Below, piece after piece: positions 1-6,162 of a DNA stretch of 13,289 bases. The stretch comes from Burkholderiales bacterium (GTDB taxonomy: Bacteria > Pseudomonadota > Gammaproteobacteria > Burkholderiales > SG8-39), in the NCBI GenBank assembly GCA_025929745.1, contig JAICPQ010000042.1, positions 1 to 13,289 on the forward strand. Direction: 5' to 3'. The position numbers and the translations under genes are program-made. Within the stretch, counting starts at the first letter, position 1. Every line of letters starts with the position of its first letter. Under the pieces are notes generated by a model that was not told the DNA's origin, ran no database searches, and saw nothing but the letters and a program-made list of their open reading frames with translations.

Positions 1-692
1 GCTTCCTGGAATGTCGGTACTTCCGGCGCGGCGCTGATGCGCTGCTTGCTCGTCACCGCAAGCGCGCGCATCTTTCCGGCCTTCACGTTGGCGATCGCGG
101 AGGGCACGTCGACGACGCCGAGCGGAACCTGCCCGCCGAGCACGTCCGCCGATACCGGGCCGCTTCCCTTGTACGGCACCGCCTGCAGCTTGATCTGCGC
201 CATCATGTTCAAGAGTTCACCTGCCAGATGCATGGTGGAGCCCTGGCCGCCGTGCCCATAGGCGAGATTGCCCGACCGGGCCTGCGCAATGACTTCCTTC
301 AAAGTCGCAGGTTGCGAAGGATGCGCCACCAGGAAGAACGGAATCATCGCCAGCATTGAGATCGGCGCGAGGTCCTTCTCCGGATGAAACGGCATGGAAG
401 GGTAGATGTGAATGTTCGTCGTGAGCGCGCCCGCGGCCGCGAGGCCGATCGTCGTGCCGTCCGGCGCCGACTTCGCCACCGCGTCGACGCCGATCATGCC
501 GCCCGCGCCGGCGCGGTTCTCCACGACGACCGGCTGGCCGAGCCTTTCGCTCATGCGCGGCGCGATGGCGCGCGAGATGAGGTCCGCGCTGCCGCCCGGC
601 GGGAAGCTCACGATGAAGCGGATCGGCTTGGAGGGGTAGGGCTGCGCAACCGCGCAACTCACCCAGAAGAGAAGCAGCGAGAACCAGCGCAC
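1..692 (-). CDS. Bug/TctC-family periplasmic tricarboxylate-type solute-binding protein, C-terminus cut by window edge
   Basis: This is the solute receptor of a tripartite tricarboxylate transporter (TTT) or an orphan Bug protein, which binds an organic acid in the periplasm. About 230 residues are visible of a usual 320. A signal peptide of about 16 residues (MRWFSLLLFWVSCAVA, then QPYP) leads into the family pattern: PSKPIRFIVSFPPGGSADL, then NRAGAGGMIG, KSAPDGTTIG, and VPYKGSGPVSADVLGGQV. The start is GTG at 692, supported by GAGGA (698-702) 5 nt upstream. It follows the stop of the FAH-family gene by one base, so the two are almost certainly cotranscribed. No TctA or TctB membrane subunit is in view. 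The ligand cannot be read from sequence; the neighbour suggests an aromatic or carboxylic acid. The family call is secure and the ligand is unknown. Confidence 0.93.
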   Translation of the reverse strand, partial: MRWFSLLLFWVSCAVAQPYPSKPIRFIVSFPPGGSADLISRAIAPRMSERLGQPVVVENRAGAGGMIGVDAVAKSAPDGTTIGLAAAGALTTNIHIYPSMPFHPEKDLAPISMLAMIPFFLVAHPSQPATLKEVIAQARSGNLAYGHGGQGSTMHLAGELLNMMAQIKLQAVPYKGSGPVSADVLGGQVPLGVVDVPSAIANVKAGKMRALAVTSKQRISAAPEVPTFQE

Positions 693-693
693 G

Positions 694-1539
694 CTAGTCC
701 TCGCCAATCGAGTTCTCGAGGATGCCGACCTTATCGATCTCGACTTCCACCTTGTCGCCCGGCTTCATCCAGATCGGCGGATTGCGCCGCGCGCCGACGC
801 CGCCCGGCGTGCCGGTGACGATTACGTCGCCGGGTACGAGCGTGGTCCACGCCGAGACGTATTCGATGATTTTGGGAATCTTGAAGATCATCTGCTCGGT
901 GGTGGCATGCTGCATGCGCTCGCCGTTCAGGCGGCAAGAGAGCGTCATCTTGGTGCCGGGCGGGATTTCGTCGGCGGTCACCATCCATGGGCCGAAGCCG
1001 CCGGTGCGCGCGAAGTTCTTGCCCGCGGTCCACTGGATGGTGTGGCGCTGCCAGTCGCGCACCGAGCCGTCGTTGTAGCAGCTGTAACCGGCGATGTGGC
1101 TCCACGCCTTGTCCTGCGAAATGCGGCGACCGGTCCTGCCGATGATGACGGCGATCTCCGCTTCGTAGTCCAGATTGTTCGATTCGCGCGGACGCAGGAT
1201 CGGCTGGCGGTGCCCCACCTGGGATTCCGGCAGGCGTATGAAGATCGCGGGCTGCTCGGTGTTGTCGCGCCCCGTTTCGACGACGTGTTCCTGGTAGTTG
1301 AGACCGACGCACAGGATCTTGTCCGGATTCGGAATCACCGGCAGCCAGGTGATATCGGACTCCTTGTAGTCGGGCGTTTCGTTCAGGTGCTTCACGGCGT
1401 CGGCGAACCCGTTTCCCGCGATGAGCGATTTCAGGTCGGGATACTGGTTGCCGAGATAGCGGCGCAGATCGACAATTCCCTTGCCGGTGATGACGCCGTA
1501 GCTAGGGCCCTGCGCAGTCTTGAAAGTAGCGAGCTTCAT
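694..1539 (-). CDS. Fumarylacetoacetate hydrolase (FAH) family enzyme
   Basis: This is a 281-residue cytosolic enzyme of the FAH superfamily (2-keto-4-pentenoate hydratase / acylpyruvate hydrolase type), which cleaves C-C bonds in, or hydrates or decarboxylates, oxo-acids from aromatic ring cleavage. An N-terminal cap domain (about 1-70) is followed by the FAH domain starting at KILCVGLNYQEH. The metal triad is E126 and E128 (in LDYEAEIAVIIG) and D157 (in YNDGS), with K174 in GKNF. H85 and E88 form the HxxE pair seen in hydrolytic members. The C-terminal block VTGTPGGVGARRNPP is also typical. The start at 1539 is chosen because the frame stays open upstream to 1875 but that part shows no family similarity, and GAGGT (1549-1553) lies 9 nt upstream. 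The exact substrate is open: fumarylpyruvate, acylpyruvate and ureidoglycolate are all handled in this family. Confidence 0.93.
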   Translation of the reverse strand: MKLATFKTAQGPSYGVITGKGIVDLRRYLGNQYPDLKSLIAGNGFADAVKHLNETPDYKESDITWLPVIPNPDKILCVGLNYQEHVVETGRDNTEQPAIFIRLPESQVGHRQPILRPRESNNLDYEAEIAVIIGRTGRRISQDKAWSHIAGYSCYNDGSVRDWQRHTIQWTAGKNFARTGGFGPWMVTADEIPPGTKMTLSCRLNGERMQHATTEQMIFKIPKIIEYVSAWTTLVPGDVIVTGTPGGVGARRNPPIWMKPGDKVEVEIDKVGILENSIGED

Positions 1540-1545
1540 AGAGCG

Positions 1546-2085
1546 ATGACCTCGGTTCCGGAGTTGTCCTTCAGCCACATGGGGATCTATGTGACCGACC
1601 CCGCGCGGATGGAGGATTTTTACACACGCGTGCTTGGTTTCGCCGTCACCGATCGGGGAAAACTCGAAACGCCGCGAGGTGCGGTCGACCTCGTGTTCCT
1701 GAGTCGTGACGCGCGCGAGCACCACCAGATCGTGCTCGCCTCGGGCCGGCCGGCCGGCGGCGGCTTCAATCCGATCAACCAGATCTCGTTCCGTGTGGCC
1801 GATCTCGCCGGCTTGCGCGAGATGCACCGGCGCGTGGAGAACGAGGGCGTACGCGAGCTCTATCCGGTTTCGCACGGCAATGCGCTCTCGGTTTACTTTC
1901 TCGATCCCGAAAGCAACCGCATCGAGCTTTTCATCGACACGCCCTGGTACGTCGAGCAGCCGGTGCGCGTGCCGCTAGACCTCTCGCTCCCCGACGCGGA
2001 GCTATGGGTGTGGGTGGAGCGCGACGCTCGCGGGCGACCGGGGTTCAAACCGGTGGAAGAGTGGCGAGCTGAATTCCGCGTCTAA
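1546..2085 (+). CDS. VOC superfamily (glyoxalase / extradiol dioxygenase fold) protein
   Basis: This 179-residue protein has two paired beta-alpha-beta-beta-beta modules of the vicinal oxygen chelate fold. Module 1 starts at FSHMGIYVTDPARMEDFYTR, with metal-ligand candidate H11. Module 2 runs from NQISFRVADL to VYFLDPESNRIELFID, with ligand candidate E127. H59 or H60 (EHHQIVL) sits where glyoxalase I has a glutamate ligand, and Q79 sits where a histidine ligand is usual. The C-terminal 40 residues (YVEQPVRVPLDLS onward) resemble the tail seen in catechol 2,3-dioxygenase-like VOC proteins. ATG 1546 is used because H11 is needed for the fold; the gene starts only 6 nt from the FAH start on the other strand. 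It could be a ring-cleavage dioxygenase, a lyase, or a glyoxalase-like isomerase; the sequence does not decide. The fold is certain and the reaction is not. Confidence 0.85.
   Translation: MTSVPELSFSHMGIYVTDPARMEDFYTRVLGFAVTDRGKLETPRGAVDLVFLSRDAREHHQIVLASGRPAGGGFNPINQISFRVADLAGLREMHRRVENEGVRELYPVSHGNALSVYFLDPESNRIELFIDTPWYVEQPVRVPLDLSLPDAELWVWVERDARGRPGFKPVEEWRAEFRV
1549..1553 (-). promoter_or_regulatory. Shine-Dalgarno site of the FAH gene inside the divergent VOC gene
   Basis: GAGGT on the minus strand lies 9 nt before the FAH ATG and within codons 2-3 of the divergently read VOC gene. It supports the 1539 start. It also means that the FAH transcript must begin inside the VOC coding region. 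Confidence 0.5.
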
Positions 2086-2474
2086 ACAACCGCGATGGCG
2101 CTCATCGCGACCAGGAACTCCCGCGACGCGAGGTTGCTGACCTCAACCACGGTGGACGCCGGCGGCGGCAAGCCGAAGAGCGACTGGCGCACTTTGTTGA
2201 CGCGGTCGCTGTCGCCCATGTTGCGCAAGTAGACGTCGACGCGGCAGATGTCGGCCATGGTGCCGCCGGCGGCTTCGATGGCCGACCTGATGTTCTCGCA
2301 CACCTGGCGCGTCTGCTCTTCGACATCGCCGATGCCGGCGATCTTGCCGTCGGCGCGGCGCGCGGTCATGAGCGAGATGAAGACCAGGACGCCTCTCGCC
2401 GGCACTGCAACCGCATGCGAGTAATGCGCGCTGAGGTCGACCAGCTTGTTGGTTTTGATCTGCTGCCGTGGCAT
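2082..2474 (-). CDS. RidA/YjgF/UK114-family protein lacking the catalytic arginine
   Basis: This is a 130-residue protein of the Rid family, whose canonical RidA members hydrolyse reactive enamine/imine intermediates as trimers in the cytosol. Family marks include EEQTRQVCENIRSAIEAAGG, the DICRVDVYLRNM segment, and the end VEVSNLASREFLVAMSAIAV. Aligned to E. coli RidA (PARSCVEV, with R105 binding the substrate carboxylate), this protein reads PASTVVEV, so Ser107 stands where Arg105 should be. Rid subfamilies without this arginine are not expected to have the classic imine deaminase activity. The stop codon overlaps the VOC stop codon (positions 2082-2085), and the start is 37 nt from the divergent maleylacetate reductase gene. 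2-Aminomuconate deaminase also belongs to this family, but nothing here specifically favours it. Confidence 0.88.
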   Translation of the reverse strand: MPRQQIKTNKLVDLSAHYSHAVAVPARGVLVFISLMTARRADGKIAGIGDVEEQTRQVCENIRSAIEAAGGTMADICRVDVYLRNMGDSDRVNKVRQSLFGLPPPASTVVEVSNLASREFLVAMSAIAVV

Positions 2475-2511
2475 TGGCGGGGCTAGGTTACACTGCGGGG
2501 CGAGTTTGTGA

Positions 2512-3564
2512 ATGAATCCGTTCGTTTACAACGCGCCGGCCATGCGAGTGGTGTTCGGCGCCGGCTCGGTCGCCGAGCTTGCGAAAGAGGTCGATCGCCT
2601 GGGCGCGAAAAGAGCGCTGCTGCTCGCGACGCCGGGGCGCACCGCCATGGTGAAGAGCGTCGCCGACCCTCTCGGCATCCGGGTGGCGGGCGTTTTCGAC
2701 CGCGTGGTCATGCACACGCCGCTCCAGCTCGCCGAGGAGGCGCGTAGGCTCGCGGCTTCCGTGCAGGCCGACTGCTGTGTGGTCGTCGGCGGCGGATCGA
2801 CGATCGGCTTCGGCAAGGCGATCGCGCTCACCTCGGCCCTGCCGCTCCTCGCCGTGCCGACCACGTATTCCGGCTCGGAGATGACCACGATTTGGGGAAT
2901 CAGCGAGGGCGGCGCCAAAAAGACCGGCCGCGATCCCAAGGTCCTCCCAAAGACGGTGATCTACGATCCGGCGCTCACCCTCGATCTTCCGCCGCACGTG
3001 TCGGCGGCAAGCGGGATGAACGCCATGGCGCATTGCGTGGAAGCGCTTTACGCGCACGACGGCAATCCGATCGTCTCGATGATGGCGGAAGAAGGCATTC
3101 GCGCGCTCGCTTGCGCGCTGCCGCGCGTGATGGAGAATCCCAAGGACATCGACGCGCGATCCGACGCGCTCTACGGCGCCTGGCTGGCCGGCTGCACGAT
3201 CAGCACGACGAGCATCGCGCTCCATCACAAGCTCTGCCACGTGCTCGGCGGCTCGTTCAATCTGCCGCATGCCGAGACGCACTCGATCGTGCTGCCGCAC
3301 GCGGTGCGCTACAACGAGTCGGCCGCCGAGGCGATGCGCCGCATCGAGCGCGCGCTCGGCAAGCGCGATGCGGCCGCCGCGATCTATGACCTCGAGAAGA
3401 AGCTTCGCCTGCCGCTCCGCCTCGCGGATATCGGCATGAAGGAGCAGGACCTCGAGCGCGCCGCGCGCATCGCCGCCGATGCGCCTTATCCGAATCCACG
3501 CAAGGTCGAGTACGCGCCAGTGCTCGAGCTCCTGCGCCACGCCTATGAGGGAGTGCGCCCGTGA
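2512..3564 (+). CDS. Maleylacetate reductase (iron-alcohol-dehydrogenase family)
   Basis: This 350-residue cytosolic enzyme probably reduces maleylacetate to 3-oxoadipate with NAD(P)H, the last specific step after cleavage of hydroxyquinol, hydroquinone or chlorocatechol rings. The length matches TfdF/ClcE/MacA-type enzymes. The N-terminal nucleotide-binding domain carries VVGGGSTIGFGKAIAL (about 91-106) and VPTTYSGSEMT (115-125). The C-terminal helical domain carries SGMNAMAHCVEALYA (167-181), H239/H243 in LHHKLCHVLGG, and H253/H257 in LPHAETHSIVLPH. N170 occupies the place of the metal-binding Asp of metal-dependent alcohol dehydrogenases, which agrees with the metal-independent behaviour reported for maleylacetate reductases. 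The start at 2512 fits family N-termini (MNPFVYNAPAMRVVFG). It is coupled by a GTGA overlap to the ABM gene. No intradiol dioxygenase that would make its substrate is in the window. Confidence 0.9.
   Translation: MNPFVYNAPAMRVVFGAGSVAELAKEVDRLGAKRALLLATPGRTAMVKSVADPLGIRVAGVFDRVVMHTPLQLAEEARRLAASVQADCCVVVGGGSTIGFGKAIALTSALPLLAVPTTYSGSEMTTIWGISEGGAKKTGRDPKVLPKTVIYDPALTLDLPPHVSAASGMNAMAHCVEALYAHDGNPIVSMMAEEGIRALACALPRVMENPKDIDARSDALYGAWLAGCTISTTSIALHHKLCHVLGGSFNLPHAETHSIVLPHAVRYNESAAEAMRRIERALGKRDAAAAIYDLEKKLRLPLRLADIGMKEQDLERAARIAADAPYPNPRKVEYAPVLELLRHAYEGVRP
3547..3553 (+). promoter_or_regulatory. Shine-Dalgarno site fixing the GTG start of the ABM gene
   Basis: GAGGGAG lies at the 3' end of the maleylacetate reductase gene, 7 nt before the GTG at 3561. 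It supports that non-ATG start and reinitiation or coupled translation. Confidence 0.6.
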
Positions 3565-3905
3565 TCGCTGTTATTTTTGAATTCACCGCCGCCGAAGGAC
3601 GCTTTCCCGACTACAAGGCGCTCGCCGAGGGCCTGAGCGACGAAGTGCGCAAGGTCGACGGCTTCCTGTCGATCGAGCGCTTCCAGAGTATCAGCGATCC
3701 GACGCGCTTTGTTTCGCTTTCCTTCTGGCGTGACGAGGAAGCGGTGCGCAAGTGGCGCAACCTGCAGAAGCACCGCGAGGCGCAGGCGAAGGGGAGGGGC
3801 GGGATTTTCAGCGAATACCGTCTGCGCGTATGCACGGTGCTGCGCGACTACACGAAGCGCAGCCGGGGCGAGGCGCCGCCTGACAGCGTTGCTCTGCACG
3901 GCTAA
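3561..3905 (+). CDS. Antibiotic biosynthesis monooxygenase (ABM) domain protein
   Basis: This 114-residue protein has the dimeric alpha+beta ABM fold (ferredoxin-like), whose members include cofactor-free monooxygenases, haem-degrading enzymes and small partner proteins. Visible marks are the opening strand MIAVIFEFTAAEGRFPDY, then VDGFLSIERFQSISDPTRFV and LSFWRDEEAVRKWRN, with H71 in LQKHREAQ. The last strand SEYRLRVCTVLRDYTK is followed by a polar tail. It starts with GTG; the GTGA overlaps the TGA stop of maleylacetate reductase, so the two are coupled. Its stop (3903-3905) abuts the amidase stop with no spacer. A role in a quinol/quinone step beside maleylacetate reductase is plausible, but this is inferred only from position. 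Confidence 0.87.
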   Translation: MIAVIFEFTAAEGRFPDYKALAEGLSDEVRKVDGFLSIERFQSISDPTRFVSLSFWRDEEAVRKWRNLQKHREAQAKGRGGIFSEYRLRVCTVLRDYTKRSRGEAPPDSVALHG

Positions 3906-5300
3906 TTAGAGCTTCGGCGTCCTGATCGGCCGCGCAGTTTCGAAAGCCCGCGCCGCACGCAGGACGAGGCCGTCGGCGTAGCGCGGGCCGACAAGGTGCA
4001 GGCCGACGGGCAGGCCGGCCTTCGTGAAGCCGCAAGGGATCGACGCCGCCGGCTGCTGGGTCAGGTTGAACGGGAAGCTAAACGGCGTCCAGTCGGTCCA
4101 GCGGCTCTGCAGCATCTCGTCGGCGACTTCCTTGCCGGCGTCGAACGCCGCGATGGAAAGCGTCGGCGTGACGAGCAGGTCGTAATCGCGGTGGAAGAGG
4201 TTCATGTGCGTGCCGAGCAAGCCGCGCTTCAGTTGCGCTTCGAGCACTTCGTGCGCCGTCACCTTCGCGCCCTGTTCCGCCATCGCGACGAGCCCGGGAT
4301 CGAGGAGCTTTTGCTTCTCGTTCGGCAGCGTCTTGAGGAGAAAGGCGGCGCCCGAGAACCAGTGCGCCATGAAGATGGGCGCGGGGTCTTCGAACCCCGG
4401 GTTGTTTTCCTCGACCTTCGCACCGAGATCCTGGAACACGCGTACCGCGTTCTTGACGATGGCGGCGACCTCGGGGTCCACCTTTGCGTAGCCCAGGTTC
4501 GGCGAATAGGCGATGCGCAGGTCGGCGATGCCCTGATCGAGGGCCATGCGCCAATCGCGCGGGTCGTGCGGCAGCGCGTGCCAATCGCGCGCGTCGGGAA
4601 GCGCGAGCACGTTCAGCATGAGCGCCGCATCGGCGACGCTGCGCGTCATCGGGCCCACATGCGCGACGGTGCCGAAGGGTGAGAGCGGCCACGCGGGCAC
4701 GCGGCCGAAAGAGGGCTTGATGCCGAAGATCCCCGTGAAGCCGCACGGGATGCGGATCGAGCCGCCGCCGTCCGTGCCGACCGCCAGCGGCGCCATGCCG
4801 GCGGCGACCGCGGCCGCCGCGCCGCCGGAGGAGCCGCCCGGCGTCTTTGCCTTGTTCCAGGGATTGCGTGTGACGCCGGTGAGGGGGCTGTCGGTCACGC
4901 CCTTCCAGCCGAACTCCGGTGTGGTGGTCTTGCCGACGATGACCGCGCCATGCTCGCGCAGCCGCGCGGTCGCCGGCGCATCGTCGTTCCACGGACCCTT
5001 GGGGTCGATGGTCCTCGAGCCGCGCAGCGTCGGCCAACCCTTCGTGAGGATCAGGTCCTTGATCGACACGGGCACGCCGTCGAGCAGGCCCTTCGCCTGC
5101 CCGCTCATCCAGCGCGCCTCGGACGCTTTCGCCTGTTCGATCGCCTCATCCGCGGCGACGAGGATGAAAGCATTGAAAACCGGATTGAAGCGCTCGATGC
5201 GCTCGAGCACCGCGCGCGTGACGTCGACGGGCGACAGCGTTCGCTTGCGAAAAGCCTCCACCAGCTCGCTCGCGGTGAGCGCGCAGAGGTCCTGGCTCAT
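3906..5300 (-). CDS. Amidase-signature (AS) family amidohydrolase
   Basis: This 464-residue enzyme hydrolyses amide (or C-N) bonds in the cytosol, releasing ammonia or an amine and a carboxylate. The Ser-cisSer-Lys triad is visible: K81 in PVSIKDL, S157 in GGSSGGA, and nucleophile S181 in DGGGSIRIP. Spacings (76 and 24) match GatA and FAAH-type enzymes. Further family marks are GKTTTPEFGWKGVTDSP, NPWNKAKTPGGSSGG, and the end NLTQQPAASIPCGFTKAGLPVGLHLVG. It is full length, with no frame break. It is not GatA: there are no gatB/gatC neighbours, and it sits in a catabolic unit. Its ATG overlaps the stop of the aldolase gene (ATGA, 5297-5300), so expression is coupled, helped by a weak GAAGG at 5311-5315. 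The substrate is unknown; an aromatic or carboxylate amide imported by the adjacent TctC system is a reasonable guess. Confidence 0.95.
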   Translation of the reverse strand: MSQDLCALTASELVEAFRKRTLSPVDVTRAVLERIERFNPVFNAFILVAADEAIEQAKASEARWMSGQAKGLLDGVPVSIKDLILTKGWPTLRGSRTIDPKGPWNDDAPATARLREHGAVIVGKTTTPEFGWKGVTDSPLTGVTRNPWNKAKTPGGSSGGAAAAVAAGMAPLAVGTDGGGSIRIPCGFTGIFGIKPSFGRVPAWPLSPFGTVAHVGPMTRSVADAALMLNVLALPDARDWHALPHDPRDWRMALDQGIADLRIAYSPNLGYAKVDPEVAAIVKNAVRVFQDLGAKVEENNPGFEDPAPIFMAHWFSGAAFLLKTLPNEKQKLLDPGLVAMAEQGAKVTAHEVLEAQLKRGLLGTHMNLFHRDYDLLVTPTLSIAAFDAGKEVADEMLQSRWTDWTPFSFPFNLTQQPAASIPCGFTKAGLPVGLHLVGPRYADGLVLRAARAFETARPIRTPKL

Positions 5301-6007
5301 CGATTGAGCGCCTTCGCGCGCCAGAGCGGCCAGGCGCGTTTGTAGTCCTGTACCGGCGCGGAGGCTTTCACCTCCGCCGCATCGAGGTAGGTGATCTCGT
5401 TGGAGAGCAAGAGCGCCTGCATCTGCATGCGCGCGCTTGCCTCGAGGTAGATGCTGCGACCCACGGCGCGCGGCAGGTTCTCGCCGGTGACCACCGACCC
5501 ATGGCCGCGCATCAGCGCGGCCGGCTTCTTCCCCAGCGTCTTCGCGAGCGCGACGCCCAGCTTCGCATCGCGCACCAGGAGGTCGGAGCCCTTCTTCACC
5601 TTGCGGATCTCGAAGTTGGGCAAACCGTCGCCGATGAACGCGGCCATGTGGAAGAGCGCGCGCATCTGGACGCCCGTCACGCTGAACGGAATAACCGATG
5701 GTGAATGGTTGTGCACGACCGACATCACGTCCGGCCGCGAGCGGTAGACCTCGCTATGGATGAAGCGCTCAGTGACCGAATCGCGGCCGCGCGCATCGAC
5801 CGCGTTGCCGTCGAGGTCGTACTCGAGAATGTCGGCGCGCTCCACCGTTTCAGGCGCGATCGCGCGCGCAAGAAAAAAGCGTTTCGGGTTCTCGGGATGG
5901 CGAATGCTGACGTGTCCGTAGGCGTCAATCACGCCGTGCTCGGCAAGAATGCGGTTGGCGGCGACGAGGTCGTCGAGAAGTTCCTGATCCTGAAGTTGCA
6001 GGTCCAT
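5297..6007 (-). CDS. Class II aldolase/adducin-fold enzyme, possibly an aromatic-acid decarboxylase
   Basis: This 236-residue enzyme has the fuculose-phosphate-aldolase fold. The metal site is H99 and H101 (VVHNHSPSVIP) plus H169 (MRGHGSVV), and E86 (FIHSEVYRSRPDV) is in the position of the catalytic glutamate. The opening DLVAANRILAEHGVIDAYGH and the block LEYDLDGNAVDARG are typical of the branch often annotated as 3,4-dihydroxyphthalate decarboxylase or sugar-phosphate/hydroxy-acid aldolase. I recognise this resemblance from memory and cannot test it here. The start at 6007 (MDLQLQDQELL) is chosen because the upstream in-frame extension to 6127 has no family character; an intermediate ATG gives MAGLPQALFL. 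No clear ribosome binding site precedes it. It ends in an ATGA overlap with the amidase gene. Confidence 0.88.
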   Translation of the reverse strand: MDLQLQDQELLDDLVAANRILAEHGVIDAYGHVSIRHPENPKRFFLARAIAPETVERADILEYDLDGNAVDARGRDSVTERFIHSEVYRSRPDVMSVVHNHSPSVIPFSVTGVQMRALFHMAAFIGDGLPNFEIRKVKKGSDLLVRDAKLGVALAKTLGKKPAALMRGHGSVVTGENLPRAVGRSIYLEASARMQMQALLLSNEITYLDAAEVKASAPVQDYKRAWPLWRAKALNR

Positions 6008-6162
6008 GATTGGCGGCGAAGTGTCGCGCAGGAACAGCGCTTGCGGCAAGCCCGCCATGGACGATGACGATATCAAGCTCGACCGGCCGAGCAGGCCGGG
6101 CCGCGCCTGGGCGATATCCGGCAGCACCTGATCGGCGGCTTTACTGCTGCCGGTCCGACTTC
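6008..6162. other. 155-nt spacer between tctC-type and aldolase genes
   Basis: This is the longest gene-free stretch in the window. It stays open in the aldolase frame back to 6127. I find no convincing sigma-70 promoter, hairpin-plus-T terminator or repeat in it, so the aldolase-amidase pair is probably read from the TctC gene upstream. A promoter of another type cannot be excluded. Confidence 0.4.

Noticed and set aside
1..692. A frameshift in the first TctC gene, suggested by short overlapping frames
   Set aside because: Reading from GTG 692 gives one unbroken TctC frame to the window edge.
1540..1875. N-terminal extension of the FAH gene to 1875
   Set aside because: The added 112 residues are unlike the family and overlap most of the VOC gene; ATG 1539 has a Shine-Dalgarno site and gives normal length.
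2082..2474. Naming the RidA-like gene as 2-aminomuconate deaminase
   Set aside because: The family fits, but no 2-aminophenol dioxygenase or other pathway genes are present.
2489..2494. TACACT as a -10 for the maleylacetate reductase gene
   Set aside because: Only 4 of 6 bases match TATAAT and there is no -35 at 16-18 bp, so it is too weak to list.
2488..3540. 350-codon open frame antisense to maleylacetate reductase
   Set aside because: It is Arg/His-rich with no family marks and arises from the GC-biased third positions of the real gene on the other strand.
6008..6127. N-terminal 40-residue extension of the class II aldolase
   Set aside because: No similarity to the family; homologues begin close to MDLQLQDQELL. 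An intermediate start is not fully excluded.
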